Positions 53,661-63,211 of a stretch of DNA of 64,000 nt are shown in pieces. The DNA comes from Bacteriovoracaceae bacterium (GTDB lineage: Bacteria; Bdellovibrionota; Bacteriovoracia; Bacteriovoracales; Bacteriovoracaceae), in the NCBI GenBank assembly GCA_023954635.1, contig JAGSHI010000002.1:1-64000 (forward strand). The letters are read 5' to 3'. Each line of letters begins with the position of its first letter. The stretch's first letter is position 1. Position numbers and translations under genes: made by a program. A model generated the notes under the pieces. That model worked only from the letters and a program-made list of their open reading frames with translations, was not told where the DNA came from and did no database searches.

Positions 53661-54191
53661 ATGAGTTTTTTCTATTTAAAGGCATTACATATAATTTTTA
53701 TCGTCACTTGGTTTGCCGGCTTATTTTATATTGTCCGTTTATTTATCTACCACAGAGAGGCGATGGATAAACAGGAGCCAGAGAAATCGATTTTAATAGA
53801 TCAATTTTCAACGATGGAAAAAAGGTTATGGTATGGGATAACATGGCCCTCAGCTATTTTAACTCTAATATTTGGTCCTGCTTTAATACCAAGTTTTCTC
53901 CCTTTGAAAGATGAACCGTGGTTAATCGCTAAACTAGGTTTCGTTATCCTCTTATTTCTCTACCATCTTCAATGTGGAAGAATATTCAACTCTCTCAAAT
54001 CTGGAGAAATGACTTGGTCATCAACTAAGCTTAGAGTTTGGAATGAAGTCGCAACACTTCTATTGGTCGCCATAGTTTTCTTGGTCATTCTTAAGGATAT
54101 GGTCTCTATGGGGTATGGAATTTTAGGACTTGTGATATTTTCTGCTATCTTAATGTTTGCTATCAAAGTCTATAAAAAAATCAGATCTTAG
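53661..54191 (+). CDS. hemJ: Protoporphyrinogen IX oxidase HemJ
   Basis: 176 residues, four to five membrane helices. The conserved LKALHIIFIVTWFAGLFYIVRLFIYH carries the essential His, and IAKLGFV the essential Lys, of HemJ (UPF0093) proteins. Oxidises protoporphyrinogen IX to protoporphyrin IX in haem synthesis. The CopD-like family members are the alternative, but motif order supports HemJ. Confidence 0.88.
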   Translation: MSFFYLKALHIIFIVTWFAGLFYIVRLFIYHREAMDKQEPEKSILIDQFSTMEKRLWYGITWPSAILTLIFGPALIPSFLPLKDEPWLIAKLGFVILLFLYHLQCGRIFNSLKSGEMTWSSTKLRVWNEVATLLLVAIVFLVILKDMVSMGYGILGLVIFSAILMFAIKVYKKIRS

Positions 54192-54340
54192 TAGATTCAG
54201 TTACTTAAACTTATTACCTGTCTAATATACTCGGTATTGCTTACACCAACTTTCATAGATGAAAGACATTATAAGTCCTCAGTTCATCTTCTGATTCGTA
54301 CAATATTTCCACCTTAATCATGCTAACAAAAGGAATTGTT

Positions 54341-55645
54341 ATGTTTCGTCTTCTGACACTTATGGGCCTTATGCTCATCTCTCTTACAGTCTCAGCTGAT
54401 CATCATCCGAACAGATTAATTGTAAAAATGATATCTGGTCACGATATGCCACAAAATGATCTTATTACTAAATCAAAACATCTATTTGGAACAATGTATG
54501 TTGTTCATACAAATAACCTTCAGGAACTTGAATCAAGACTTCTAGAAGATAAAGGAGTTCTCTATGTAGAGAGAGACCAAAAGTCTCCAAAGAGTGAACT
54601 ACCTGTTGCTCAACCTCTTCTACCTAGTCAATGGGACATGGAAAAAGAAGCTGGGCAATTTAATGATCCAAGACTTTCTAAGCAGTGGACATTTAAAAAT
54701 AGTGAACGCGGTGGAATCTCTATTTCAAGAGCATATCAGAATAGAAGATCACAACCGAGAGAAGAAATCATTGTAGCTGTAGTCGATACAGGTGTTGATT
54801 ATACTCATGAAGATTTAAAAGAAGTTATGTGGACAAACCCAGGTGAGATCGCAGGAAACGGAATTGACGATGACGGAAATGGATATATTGATGACATCCA
54901 TGGAATTAATACACTTGTTAGAGATAGTGACGGTAACGCCACTGTTAATATGAAAGATACTCACTCTCACGGTACTCACGTTTCTGGTTCTATTGGAGCA
55001 CAACAAAACAATGGGAAAGGAATTGCTGGAATTGCAGGTAATGTAAAAATTATGGGTATTAGAACAGTTCCAAACTCAAGTGATGAGTTAGATGTCGATG
55101 TTATCGAAGCATTCCTTTACGCTGCAAAAATGGGTGCGAAAGTTATCAACTGTTCATTTGGAAAAGATAGAAATGAAGGTGGAATGGCCGTTAGTGAAAC
55201 TATCGAACATATCCGTGATACTTATGGAGTTCTTGTCGTAGCTGCGGCCGGTAATTCATCAAGAAACATTGATAGAAGACCTACTTATCCTGCTAGTTTT
55301 GCAAACGATAATTTACTAGTAGTGGCCTCTACTAGCTCAAGAGGAAGTATGAGTTATTTTTCTAACTACGGATTGACCGGTGTTGATGTAGCTGCTCCAG
55401 GTTCTGGAATTTTATCGACAACACCAAACAATAGATATTCTTCTATGTCTGGAACATCAATGGCCTCTCCAAATACAGCTGGAGTTGCTGCAGAAGTTCT
55501 TGCTCACTACCCTGAGCTTGGCCCAGTCGAACTTAAAAAGGTTCTGATGGACTCTGTGACGAAATCTTCTAGATACAATGGGAAAGTTGTTTCTGGTGGA
55601 AGAGTAGATCTTGAGAAAGCACTAGAACTAGCATCTCAACAATAA
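54341..55645 (+). CDS. Secreted subtilisin-like serine protease (S8)
   Basis: 434 residues from the ATG at 54341, preceded by AAGGAA; it opens a signal peptide (MFRLLTLMGLMLISLTVSA). A propeptide-like region (about 20-85) holds GTMYVVHTNNLQEL. Catalytic domain: VVDTGVDYTHEDL (Asp), HSHGTHVSGSIGA (His), AAAGNSS (oxyanion Asn), SGTSMASPNTAG (Ser). The calcium-type loop NGIDDDGNGYIDD is also present. Codon choice looks biased towards high expression. Likely a digestive exoenzyme. Confidence 0.92.
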   Translation: MFRLLTLMGLMLISLTVSADHHPNRLIVKMISGHDMPQNDLITKSKHLFGTMYVVHTNNLQELESRLLEDKGVLYVERDQKSPKSELPVAQPLLPSQWDMEKEAGQFNDPRLSKQWTFKNSERGGISISRAYQNRRSQPREEIIVAVVDTGVDYTHEDLKEVMWTNPGEIAGNGIDDDGNGYIDDIHGINTLVRDSDGNATVNMKDTHSHGTHVSGSIGAQQNNGKGIAGIAGNVKIMGIRTVPNSSDELDVDVIEAFLYAAKMGAKVINCSFGKDRNEGGMAVSETIEHIRDTYGVLVVAAAGNSSRNIDRRPTYPASFANDNLLVVASTSSRGSMSYFSNYGLTGVDVAAPGSGILSTTPNNRYSSMSGTSMASPNTAGVAAEVLAHYPELGPVELKKVLMDSVTKSSRYNGKVVSGGRVDLEKALELASQQ

Positions 55646-55653
55646 ATTTATTC

Positions 55654-55686
55654 AACGCCTGGTGATCCTTCATCAGGCGTTTCTTT
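55654..55686 (+). terminator. Intrinsic terminator after the subtilase gene
   Basis: AACGCCTG pairs with CAGGCGTT around a 12-base loop, followed by TTCTTT, nine bases after the stop. Confidence 0.8.
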
Positions 55687-55790
55687 AATTTCCAAAACTT
55701 CATTTTAACTTCTATAATTAAATCATTATTTATATGTAATAAAATTAGGTTTAAGGGCACTAAACTTTGGAGTTAATGCCTAAGGATTTC

Positions 55791-56477
55791 ATGAAGTCAA
55801 AATTGATTATTCTTTTTTTAATTATTTTATTTTTTTCAGGATTCGTTTATTTTGATCTCAGTCAATTTCTCACATTGGAGTACATTAAAGACAATCAAGA
55901 AAGATTTCAGATTTACTATCAACAAAATCAAGTTTCAACTCTGTTAATTTACATGAGTATTTATATTATAGCGACGGCACTTAGCCTTCCAGGAGCCACA
56001 GTTTTATCACTCGCAGGAGGTGCTCTGTTTGGTTTTACAGTAGCTCTCATAATAGTAAGTTTTGCTTCTACTATTGGTGCAACATTATCATTTCTTTTTT
56101 CTCGATATTTTCTTAAGGGTTTTGTTCAGGAAAAGTTTGGGGACAAGTTAACAACGATTAATGAAGAATTTAAAAAAGAAGGAGCTTTTTACTTATTCAC
56201 TTTAAGGCTCATACCTGTTTTTCCATTCTTTTTGATTAATCTACTTATGGGCTTAACTCCGATAAAAACAACAACTTATTTTTTCGTGAGCCAATTGGGT
56301 ATGCTTGCAGGAACTGCTGTTTATATAAATGCTGGTCTTCAACTTTCAAAGCTAGATTCCTTGGCAGGAATTCTCTCTCCCTCAATAATTGGATCATTTG
56401 CCCTACTTGGACTTTTTCCACTCATTACAAAGAAGATTATCGCTTCAATTAAAGAGAAAAAAGGAAATAAGGAGTAA
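55791..56477 (+). CDS. TVP38/TMEM64 family membrane protein
   Basis: 228 residues from the ATG at 55791 (AAGGA four bases upstream; an ATG at 55776 is also possible). Five to six helices. The domain block is SLPGATVLSLAGGALFG, then FSRYFLKGFV...FTLRLIPVFPFFLINLLMGLTPI, the TVP38 signature with RLIPxFPF and N-LxG. The family is related to DedA proteins and may flip lipids or transport ions. Ends 14 bases from the convergent GNAT gene. Confidence 0.88.
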   Translation: MKSKLIILFLIILFFSGFVYFDLSQFLTLEYIKDNQERFQIYYQQNQVSTLLIYMSIYIIATALSLPGATVLSLAGGALFGFTVALIIVSFASTIGATLSFLFSRYFLKGFVQEKFGDKLTTINEEFKKEGAFYLFTLRLIPVFPFFLINLLMGLTPIKTTTYFFVSQLGMLAGTAVYINAGLQLSKLDSLAGILSPSIIGSFALLGLFPLITKKIIASIKEKKGNKE

Positions 56478-56490
56478 GCTTAAGCAACTT

Positions 56491-57006
56491 TTAAAGCTTT
56501 TTCCCCATAATAAGAAGTTTTGAATTCTTAAGGTTTTTAAAGTCTAAAATATTAAATCCTAACGACGCATAGAACCCTGAGTTTTTAGCACCTATACTTG
56601 TTATGATGTGGAGACCAGGTAGTTCTTTTTCTTTCATTTCATCCATGAAAGCTTTCATTAGCTTTGTCCCAATCCCTAGTCCTTGATATTCAAGGTCACA
56701 ATTTATATGTAAATGAGCGGGATATTCTTCATAAAATTCCTGAAACAAATCATACCCAGGAATTTTAAATTCTTTTAATGCGGTTTTTGAGTTCGTGTGA
56801 CCCGCAAGGTATCCCACCACTTTATTATCTATAATAGCTAAATAAAACTGCGTCGGATAATTCTTTAGATATTGGCCACACCAGCGATTAAAAAAGTCTT
56901 CTCTATCCGTGTGAGATGAAAAAGTCTTAATCAATGAGTTATCAAAAAATATCTTTTCAATATCTTCTTGATCATATTTATATTCAACTGCTCGCTTAAT
57001 ATCCAT
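56491..57006 (-). CDS. GNAT N-acetyltransferase
   Basis: 171 residues. Acetyl-CoA binding motif A: LEYQGLGIGTKLMKAFMDEM; then a downstream SIGAKNSGFYASLGF as in the GNAT B motif. N-terminal half less conserved. The ATG shares one base with the stop of the ABC-F gene. Substrate unknown. Confidence 0.85.
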   Translation of the reverse strand: MDIKRAVEYKYDQEDIEKIFFDNSLIKTFSSHTDREDFFNRWCGQYLKNYPTQFYLAIIDNKVVGYLAGHTNSKTALKEFKIPGYDLFQEFYEEYPAHLHINCDLEYQGLGIGTKLMKAFMDEMKEKELPGLHIITSIGAKNSGFYASLGFNILDFKNLKNSKLLIMGKKL

Positions 57007-58871
57007 TAAATCATCTCTTCAAGTTCATTAATTTTCTTTTCATAGATACTCGATTTTTTCTCATGCTCAGTGTGAAGAAAATCAAGCCTGTCATATTTAT
57101 CAGCAAGAGAGATTTGAACTTTACCTATTTCTTGAGAGAGTTCTGAAATGGCTTTTCCGTCAGCCTCTTCAGAAGCTGTCATCATCTGAGCATTTAAAGA
57201 CTCAATCTTTTCTTCACCTTCAAAAATCTCAGTCTCGATAGTTTCTATCTCTCTCTTTAAAGGCCCTACTTCCTTACTTCGTCCCTGGATTAGCTCTTGT
57301 CTTTTTTGCTTATATTCTTTTCTACTAATTTTTGGTTTTTCAATTTTTACTTCTTCGACAAACGGTTCAAGTTCAGAATCTTCACTCTCCCAACCTATTT
57401 TTGATAAGAAGTCATCGTAACCACCTTCAAAGATTTCTGCTCCACCTTCTCTAAAGATAATCAACTTGTTTACAACATCTCTAAGGAAACCTTCACTGTG
57501 GGTCACAACGACACAGGCTCCTGGATAGTTGTTAATTTCTTCTTTTAAAATCTCAATTGATTCCATATCCAAGTGGTTTGTCGGCTCATCAAGCAGAAGA
57601 AGATTCGTTTTGTGGGCCAGAATTTTTCCGAGGAGCACTCGTGAACGCTCACCACCCGACAGTACTGATATTTTCTTATCTGCTAGATCACCCTCAAAGA
57701 TCATGGCCCCACATATACTTCGAACTTGAGTATAACTTAGGTCTGTATTAGACTCCTGAATTTCTTGTTGCACACTATTTTTCATATGGAGTCGATTAAT
57801 ATTTGTTTGACCAAAATGTCCTATGGAAAGACCTGAATGGGATGTCACTTTTCCATTTGTTGCCTTTAATTCTCCAGATAAAACATTTAAGAGTGTCGAT
57901 TTTCCCTTTCCATTTTTTCCAATTATTCCTATGCGATCAGACTTTCCAATACTCATTTTAATATTCTTAAAAAGGAGATCCTCTTCTTTTCCAGAATAAC
58001 CAAAAGCTAAATCCTCAGTATGCATAATCCATTTTGCAGGGATGTCTTTGTAATGGAAGCGAAATCCCATGTCTGAATCACTAGAGAGTTCATGCATATC
58101 TCCCATTTTTTCAAGTTGCTTCAAGCGGGATTGCGCCTGAGATGCTTTACGGGCCTTAGCTCGAAATCGATTCACAAACGCTTGCATTTCCTTTTTTCTT
58201 TTCTCAAAGTTTTGCCGAGTCTGCTCATAAATTTCATCTTCTTGAGTCAATTGAGTATAAAATTTTTCTGTATTACCTCTAATCTTCTTAATTCGTTTCC
58301 GGCTGATTCCCATCACATGAGTTACACAATCATCCATAAACTCACGGTCGTGAGTAATGATCATCACTTCTCCATTAAATGTTCGAAGGAAGTTCTTAAG
58401 CCAAATTATTGAAACAATGTCTAAGTAGTTGGTTGGTTCATCCAAAAGAAGCATATTTGGATTTCCAAGGAGAGCTTTCGCAAGATTGATTCGAACCTGA
58501 TATCCACCTGAAAAACTTGCAGGATCCTTTCCCATATCATCACTTGTAAAACCGAGACCCATAAGTATTGACTCTGCTTTATAGTGGTCATATTTTTCGT
58601 CCTCACTCAAAGCTTTGCAGCACTCCTCAAGAACTGTTGATGAAGTGAACTCTATATGCTGTTCGAGATAGCCGATTTTATAACTCTTAGGAATGGCAAT
58701 TTCACCAGAGTCAGCAAGTTCTTGTCCCAATATCATACGAAACAAAGTTGATTTACCCATCCCATTTCGCCCAACGAGACCGACTCTCTCGCCATTTGAG
58801 ATGTTAAAAGAGGCATCCTCGAAGAGAACTTGGGCGCCAAAGTGCTTTGAAAGGTTATTTACTTGAATCAT
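57006..58871 (-). CDS. ABC-F family ATPase
   Basis: 621 residues, two ATPase domains with no membrane segment. Walker A GLVGRNGMGKST and GIIGKNGKGKST; signatures FSGGYQVR and LSGGERSR; Walker B LLLDEPTNYLD and LLLDEPTNHLD. The arm between them is RFRAKARKASQAQSRLKQL, and a C-terminal coiled coil (about 530-621) ends the chain. ABC-F proteins act on the ribosome in translation or antibiotic protection. Which subfamily is unclear; the coiled-coil end recalls Uup/YheS. Confidence 0.9.
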   Translation of the reverse strand: MIQVNNLSKHFGAQVLFEDASFNISNGERVGLVGRNGMGKSTLFRMILGQELADSGEIAIPKSYKIGYLEQHIEFTSSTVLEECCKALSEDEKYDHYKAESILMGLGFTSDDMGKDPASFSGGYQVRINLAKALLGNPNMLLLDEPTNYLDIVSIIWLKNFLRTFNGEVMIITHDREFMDDCVTHVMGISRKRIKKIRGNTEKFYTQLTQEDEIYEQTRQNFEKRKKEMQAFVNRFRAKARKASQAQSRLKQLEKMGDMHELSSDSDMGFRFHYKDIPAKWIMHTEDLAFGYSGKEEDLLFKNIKMSIGKSDRIGIIGKNGKGKSTLLNVLSGELKATNGKVTSHSGLSIGHFGQTNINRLHMKNSVQQEIQESNTDLSYTQVRSICGAMIFEGDLADKKISVLSGGERSRVLLGKILAHKTNLLLLDEPTNHLDMESIEILKEEINNYPGACVVVTHSEGFLRDVVNKLIIFREGGAEIFEGGYDDFLSKIGWESEDSELEPFVEEVKIEKPKISRKEYKQKRQELIQGRSKEVGPLKREIETIETEIFEGEEKIESLNAQMMTASEEADGKAISELSQEIGKVQISLADKYDRLDFLHTEHEKKSSIYEKKINELEEMI

Positions 58872-58948
58872 ACCAAACTATTTAGTTACAAAAGTTGACA
58901 AAAATCCTATCATGGCCGTTACCTATTGGCCTTTTTTATGGAAATTTT

Positions 58949-60784
58949 ATGACTATTGCATCAAACCTGCGAAATATCGCCGTTGTGGCCCACGTTGACC
59001 ACGGAAAAACAACCCTTGTTGATTGTCTCCTTCACCAATCTGGTTCTTTCGATGAGAGATCAGAAATTGCAGAAAGGGTCATGGACTCTGGAGATCAAGA
59101 GCGGGAACGTGGAATTACAATTACTGCAAAAAACTGTGCGATTGAGTGGAAAGACATGAAAATCAACCTCCTCGATACTCCAGGCCACGCCGACTTTGGA
59201 GGAGAAGTTGAAAGAGGTCTCGTCATGGTTGATGGTGTCCTTCTTCTTGTTGATGCCGCGGAAGGACCACTTCCCCAAACAAGATTCGTTCTCACTAAGG
59301 CCATGGAGAAAAATTTAAAGATTGCTCTCATAATTAATAAAGTAGATCGGCCAGATGCTAGAACTGAAGAAGTTAAAAGTGAAGTTGAAGACCTTCTCTT
59401 AGATCTTGCAAGTATGATCGAACCTGAAGACTTCGATTTAGATATTCCAATCATCTATGCTTCTGCAAAAAATGGTTGGGCCAACTCTGAATCAGAAGAA
59501 GAAAAAAGTGATATGAATGACTTACTTAATTTTATAGTAGGTGATTACTTTCCTTCTCCTAAAATCTCAGATGGGAATGAGTTCCAACTTCTCGTTGCGA
59601 ATCTTGGTTACTCTAATTACCTCGGTCCTCAACTTATTGGAAGAATTCAGCGTGGGACATTAAAGAAACACCAGACTGTTATTTGCATGGGTGAAGAAGC
59701 TCAGAAATCGTTTAAGGCCACAAACATTCAAGTCTATTCAGCTCTTGGAACAGAAGAAGTTGACTCTGTTGAGGCAGGGGAAATTGTCCTTATTGCAGGT
59801 TTAGAAAACCCACATATTGGGGATACAATTTGTGACTCCAGTAGACTTGAGGCCCTCGAAAGACTTAAAGTCGATCCTCCAACTGTTGGGGTTCATATAT
59901 CTGTGAACACCTCACCTTTTTCAGGAAAAGATGGAGAATATTTAACATCTAGAAAGCTTGAAGAGTTCCTTGAAGAAGCAACTAAATTAAATGTTGCTCT
60001 TGCTTACGAATCTACTGATGACCCTAAAGTTTATAAACTCCTTGGTCGAGGTGAACTTCAATTAGCTGTAGTTTTTGAAGACTGGAGAAGAAGAGGTTTT
60101 GAATTCATGATTTCGAGACCTGAGGTTGTCTTAAAAGAAATTGATGGCGCGAAACATGAACCATTTGAAAACTTTGTTGTTGATATACCAAGTGACTGTA
60201 CCGGTGCCGTTACCGAGAAACTCGCCAAAAGAAAAGGTGTCATGGAGGCCATGCAGCCAATCGGAGATACCAGAACAAGAATGGAATTTACTATTCCATC
60301 AAGAGGTCTCATTGGATATCGCTCTACCTTTTTAACAGACACTCGAGGAGAGGGCCTGATGAGCTCTGAATACCTTGGCTATAGACCTTGGATGGGTCAA
60401 ATGTTGGCTCGTCAAAATGGATCTTTAATCGCAGACAGAAATGGAAAGATGACACCCTACGCACTTTTTAACCTTTTAAGTTCTGGTGAGCAGTTCGTTA
60501 AACCAGGTGAGAATTGCTACGAGGGAATGGTCATCGGGCAAAATAAAAAAACAAATGATATCAATGTAAACGCAGTGCGAGAAAAACACCTTTCCAGTAT
60601 GAGAACCGCGGGAAAAGACGAAAATATTACGCTACCTCCCATACGAGAAAGGTCACTAGAGTGGGCCATGGATTGGATTGATAACGATGAATGGGTTGAA
60701 ATTACGCCAAAAGATATTAGAATTCGTAAAAAGATCTTATTGTCGAACATGCGTTCTGTGATCAGGGCGGATAAAAAAAAGTAA
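58949..60784 (+). CDS. typA: Ribosome-associated GTPase TypA/BipA
   Basis: 611 residues. Start at 58949 (GGAA seven bases upstream), since residues before it are not TypA-like. G1 AHVDHGKTTL, G2 RERGITITA, G3 DTPGHADFGGEVERG, G4 NKVDRPDA; then EF2-like domains III/V and the CTD block IPSRGLIGYRSTFLTDTRGEG. Acts on the 50S subunit under stress or cold. A CHI-like exported protein gene follows 11 bases later. Confidence 0.95.
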   Translation: MTIASNLRNIAVVAHVDHGKTTLVDCLLHQSGSFDERSEIAERVMDSGDQERERGITITAKNCAIEWKDMKINLLDTPGHADFGGEVERGLVMVDGVLLLVDAAEGPLPQTRFVLTKAMEKNLKIALIINKVDRPDARTEEVKSEVEDLLLDLASMIEPEDFDLDIPIIYASAKNGWANSESEEEKSDMNDLLNFIVGDYFPSPKISDGNEFQLLVANLGYSNYLGPQLIGRIQRGTLKKHQTVICMGEEAQKSFKATNIQVYSALGTEEVDSVEAGEIVLIAGLENPHIGDTICDSSRLEALERLKVDPPTVGVHISVNTSPFSGKDGEYLTSRKLEEFLEEATKLNVALAYESTDDPKVYKLLGRGELQLAVVFEDWRRRGFEFMISRPEVVLKEIDGAKHEPFENFVVDIPSDCTGAVTEKLAKRKGVMEAMQPIGDTRTRMEFTIPSRGLIGYRSTFLTDTRGEGLMSSEYLGYRPWMGQMLARQNGSLIADRNGKMTPYALFNLLSSGEQFVKPGENCYEGMVIGQNKKTNDINVNAVREKHLSSMRTAGKDENITLPPIRERSLEWAMDWIDNDEWVEITPKDIRIRKKILLSNMRSVIRADKKK

Positions 60785-60795
60785 AGGAAATTTAT

Positions 60796-61353
60796 ATGAA
60801 AAATTTTGCAGTATTATTTGTCACACTTTTTTTAACACTCAATCTCCAGGCTGCTACAAAAGCTAACATCACAATGCCTGACACTAAAAATGTTTCAGGA
60901 AGAGTTCTTCACTTGAACGGACAAGGCATCAGAAAAGCAACATGGCTTGGAATCAAAGTTTATGTTGGTGGATTATACCTAGAAGAAAAATCAACTAACC
61001 ATAAAGCTTTTCTTGAAAGTGAAAAATCTCTTAAGCAAGTTGTTATGCATTTTGTAAGAGATGTTGATGGTGAAAAATTAGTTGGTGGATGGAATGATGG
61101 ATTCAAGAACTCTGGAAACGATAAGAAAGAATTGAAAGACAGACTTGCTACTTTTAATTCTTATATGGCAGATGTTAAGAAAGGCCAAGAAATTGTCCTT
61201 ACTTTCACTCCTAATCAAACTGAAGTCACCTTTAACGGTCAAAAGAAAGCTGCCATTAAGGGTGGAGATTTTGGAAAAGCTCTACTTTCAGTATGGTTCG
61301 TTGGACAAGACGACAAAGGACTTACTAAAGGTATGCTTGGTCTAGAAAAATAA
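60796..61353 (+). CDS. Exported chalcone-isomerase-like protein
   Basis: 185 residues with signal peptide (MKNFAVLFVTLFLTLNLQAA, cleavage near 19). The body carries LNGQGIRKATWLGIKVYVGGLYLEEKS, the CHI-like opening strand, and ALLSVWFVGQDDKGLTKGMLG at the end. Bacterial CHI-like proteins are periplasmic ligand (fatty acid type) binders rather than true chalcone isomerases. Codons are biased as in highly expressed genes. Linked to typA. Confidence 0.87.
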   Translation: MKNFAVLFVTLFLTLNLQAATKANITMPDTKNVSGRVLHLNGQGIRKATWLGIKVYVGGLYLEEKSTNHKAFLESEKSLKQVVMHFVRDVDGEKLVGGWNDGFKNSGNDKKELKDRLATFNSYMADVKKGQEIVLTFTPNQTEVTFNGQKKAAIKGGDFGKALLSVWFVGQDDKGLTKGMLGLEK

Positions 61354-61356
61354 TTT

Positions 61357-61749
61357 CTAATATTCAGAATATTTTTTAGAACTACCCCGCACTTTTTCTG
61401 CGGGGTATTTTTTTGCATTTTTTTCAAACTTTTTTTCAATGGCAGTAACTAAATCTAAATTCATCACATCTGAAATTCTAGAAGTGTAAAAAAGAATGTC
61501 ACAAATCTCTTCAGCAATCTCTTCTCTCTTCTTTATATTTTCTAAACTTTCATTTGTTAACTCACTAGCTGCTTCATTTGATAGCCATTGGAAATGTTCC
61601 ATTAACTCAGCGCACTCTACAGACAAGGCCATTGAGAGATTTTTAGGAGTATGAAACTGGTCCCAATCTCTCTCTTTTGAAAATTCTGCCATTCTTTTTA
61701 CTAAATCCTGAATATTTATATTGTATTTTTCCAAGCTTCCCACCCTCAA
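61357..61749 (-). CDS. MazG-like nucleotide pyrophosphohydrolase (dCTPase/RS21-C6 type)
   Basis: 130 residues. FSKERDWDQFHTPKNLSMALSVECAELMEHFQWL and EEIAEEICDIL contain the two metal-binding E-x-x-E and E-x-x-D motifs of the all-alpha NTP pyrophosphatase fold. Removes pyrophosphate from (d)NTPs, sparing the pool of modified bases. Its last codons also encode the plus-strand terminator of the preceding gene. Confidence 0.87.
   Translation of the reverse strand: MRVGSLEKYNINIQDLVKRMAEFSKERDWDQFHTPKNLSMALSVECAELMEHFQWLSNEAASELTNESLENIKKREEIAEEICDILFYTSRISDVMNLDLVTAIEKKFEKNAKKYPAEKVRGSSKKYSEY
61383..61414 (+). terminator. Intrinsic terminator inside the convergent MazG-like gene
   Basis: TACCCCGCA and TGCGGGGTA form a nine-base stem around CTTTTTC, followed by seven T. 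It ends transcription of typA-CHI but lies within the C-terminal codons of the MazG-like gene (Lys-Val-Arg-Gly-Ser region). Confidence 0.9.
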
Positions 61750-61879
61750 GCTCCCTTTAAATAGGGCAATTTGCCAATTGTATATTTTTTCTTACGCTAC
61801 TTAAGATACTAGCTATCTTATTAAAATTTTAGGAAAAATTAAGTTTTTTCTTTCTATTTCATTCCTTAAAATTAAGTCA

Positions 61880-61908
61880 TTGTAAGCTTAAAGTGAATGG
61901 CTTATGAT
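61880..61908 (+). promoter_or_regulatory. Sigma-70 promoter of the OmpR-type regulator gene
   Basis: TTGTAA (61880-61885), 17-base spacer, TATGAT (61903-61908), 32 bases before the TTG start. It fits the consensus well. Confidence 0.65.
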
Positions 61909-61940
61909 AAAGCACTTTTTATTTAGTCAGGAGAGCTCTT

Positions 61941-62612
61941 TTGCATCTAACCATAGTAGATGACATGCAAGACAACTTAGAGTGTTACCAAGAACTTTTG
62001 GGTGACAGGTTTGAGCTGGAGCTTATTCAAGACCCTACAGGTCTTATTCCTTTCCTTTCTAAAACTTCAACAGACATGCTTATTCTCGATCTTCATATGC
62101 CTAAGATAGAAGGTTTTGAGCTCTTTGAAGAAGTTCGAAAAGACCATAAGAACTTACCAGTTATTTTTCTTACGGCCGACCCTTCGGAAGATGCTGTTGT
62201 AAAAGGTTTAAGTCTTGGAGCAGAAGACTTCATTACTAAGCCAGTTTCTTTAAGAGAACTTGAAGCTAGAATTCTTAACAAGCTCATTAAGAGCCCTGAA
62301 CTTTCCGGAGAAGAATCTTCTGAAAAGTGTCTTAAGTTTGATGGCTTTATTCTGTACTTAAAGACTCAATCAGCAAAAGTTGAAGACAAACTGATTCAAC
62401 TAACTCCAATTGAGTTCAAACTAATCTCGCTTTTGGCCTCAAATCCAAATGAAGTTTACGATAGATCATATATCTCAAACATGCTGTGGCCTAACGTACA
62501 CGTACAGAACCAAAACATAGATACTCACCTCTCAAACTTGAGAAAAAAGCTTCATCCGTTTTCTAAAAATATTAAAACGATTAAATCTCGCGGGTACATT
62601 CTTAGAATCTGA
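61941..62612 (+). CDS. OmpR-family response regulator
   Basis: 223 residues with TTG start (AGGAG eight bases upstream). Receiver: DD 7-8, phospho-acceptor Asp50 in ILDLHMP, Thr78, Lys100 in ITKP. Winged helix-turn-helix: QLTPIEFKLISLLASNPNEVYDR, and IKSRGYILRI at the end. No histidine kinase adjoins it. Orphan regulator of unknown target. Confidence 0.9.
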   Translation: MHLTIVDDMQDNLECYQELLGDRFELELIQDPTGLIPFLSKTSTDMLILDLHMPKIEGFELFEEVRKDHKNLPVIFLTADPSEDAVVKGLSLGAEDFITKPVSLRELEARILNKLIKSPELSGEESSEKCLKFDGFILYLKTQSAKVEDKLIQLTPIEFKLISLLASNPNEVYDRSYISNMLWPNVHVQNQNIDTHLSNLRKKLHPFSKNIKTIKSRGYILRI

Positions 62613-62728
62613 CTTCTTTTGTCCAACTTAAATTTGTAAGAAAATTTCTTCTCTCTATTGTTGAGAAGACAACCTAGTGTTAGCCTTGTTAGCATCATAA
62701 ATTTTATTTTTCATCATGGAGGATTTGA

Positions 62729-63187
62729 ATGAAAAAACTTCTACTTACTATGCTTGCTTTTGGAATGATGTCTGCTGCTAACGCTGCTTCTTATCAGGCT
62801 CAAGGTTGTGGACTTGGATCAACAATTTGGACAGACGGATCAAGTCTTGTACACCAAATTCTTGGAGCTACAACTAACGGACTTTCTGGTAACCAAACTT
62901 TTGGTATGACATCAGGAACTTCAAACTGTGAACTTGATGGAGCTGGTGGACAAGCTCAAACAGTTTTCATCGAAGCTAACAAAGTTGCTCTTTCTAACGA
63001 CATCGCTCGTGGAAACGGAACAACTCTTGCTTCACTTACAAAAATGTACGGTTGTTCAAATGTTGATGCCGTAGGAACAGTTCTTCAAAAAAGATATGAA
63101 GAAATTTTTCCTTCACAGAATGCTGCTGCGACTTCAATTAACAGCAAAATTTCTAACATCATCGACGAAACTAAAGCTTGTATCTAA
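62729..63187 (+). CDS. DUF3015 family small exported protein (second copy)
   Basis: 152 residues, signal peptide MKKLLLTMLAFGMMSAANA. QGCGLGSTIW, GATTNGLSG, GMTSGTSNC, DIARGNG and MYGCSN match the family pattern and the first copy at 21261. Strong GGAGG ribosome site and strongly biased codons indicate high expression. Followed after 50 bases by a DUF4105 gene, as in the first pair, but here with a terminator between. Confidence 0.88.
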   Translation: MKKLLLTMLAFGMMSAANAASYQAQGCGLGSTIWTDGSSLVHQILGATTNGLSGNQTFGMTSGTSNCELDGAGGQAQTVFIEANKVALSNDIARGNGTTLASLTKMYGCSNVDAVGTVLQKRYEEIFPSQNAAATSINSKISNIIDETKACI

Positions 63188-63211
63188 GCTAATTTAGATT
63201 TTGCCAATTAG

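Noticed and set aside
56476-56502. AAGCTT repeats between TVP38 and GNAT genes as a terminator
   Set aside because: Only six paired bases, low GC and a three-base T-run; not convincing.
58895-58948. TTG start giving TypA an 18-residue extension
   Set aside because: The extra residues do not belong to TypA, and the ATG at 58949 has a ribosome site and normal family length.
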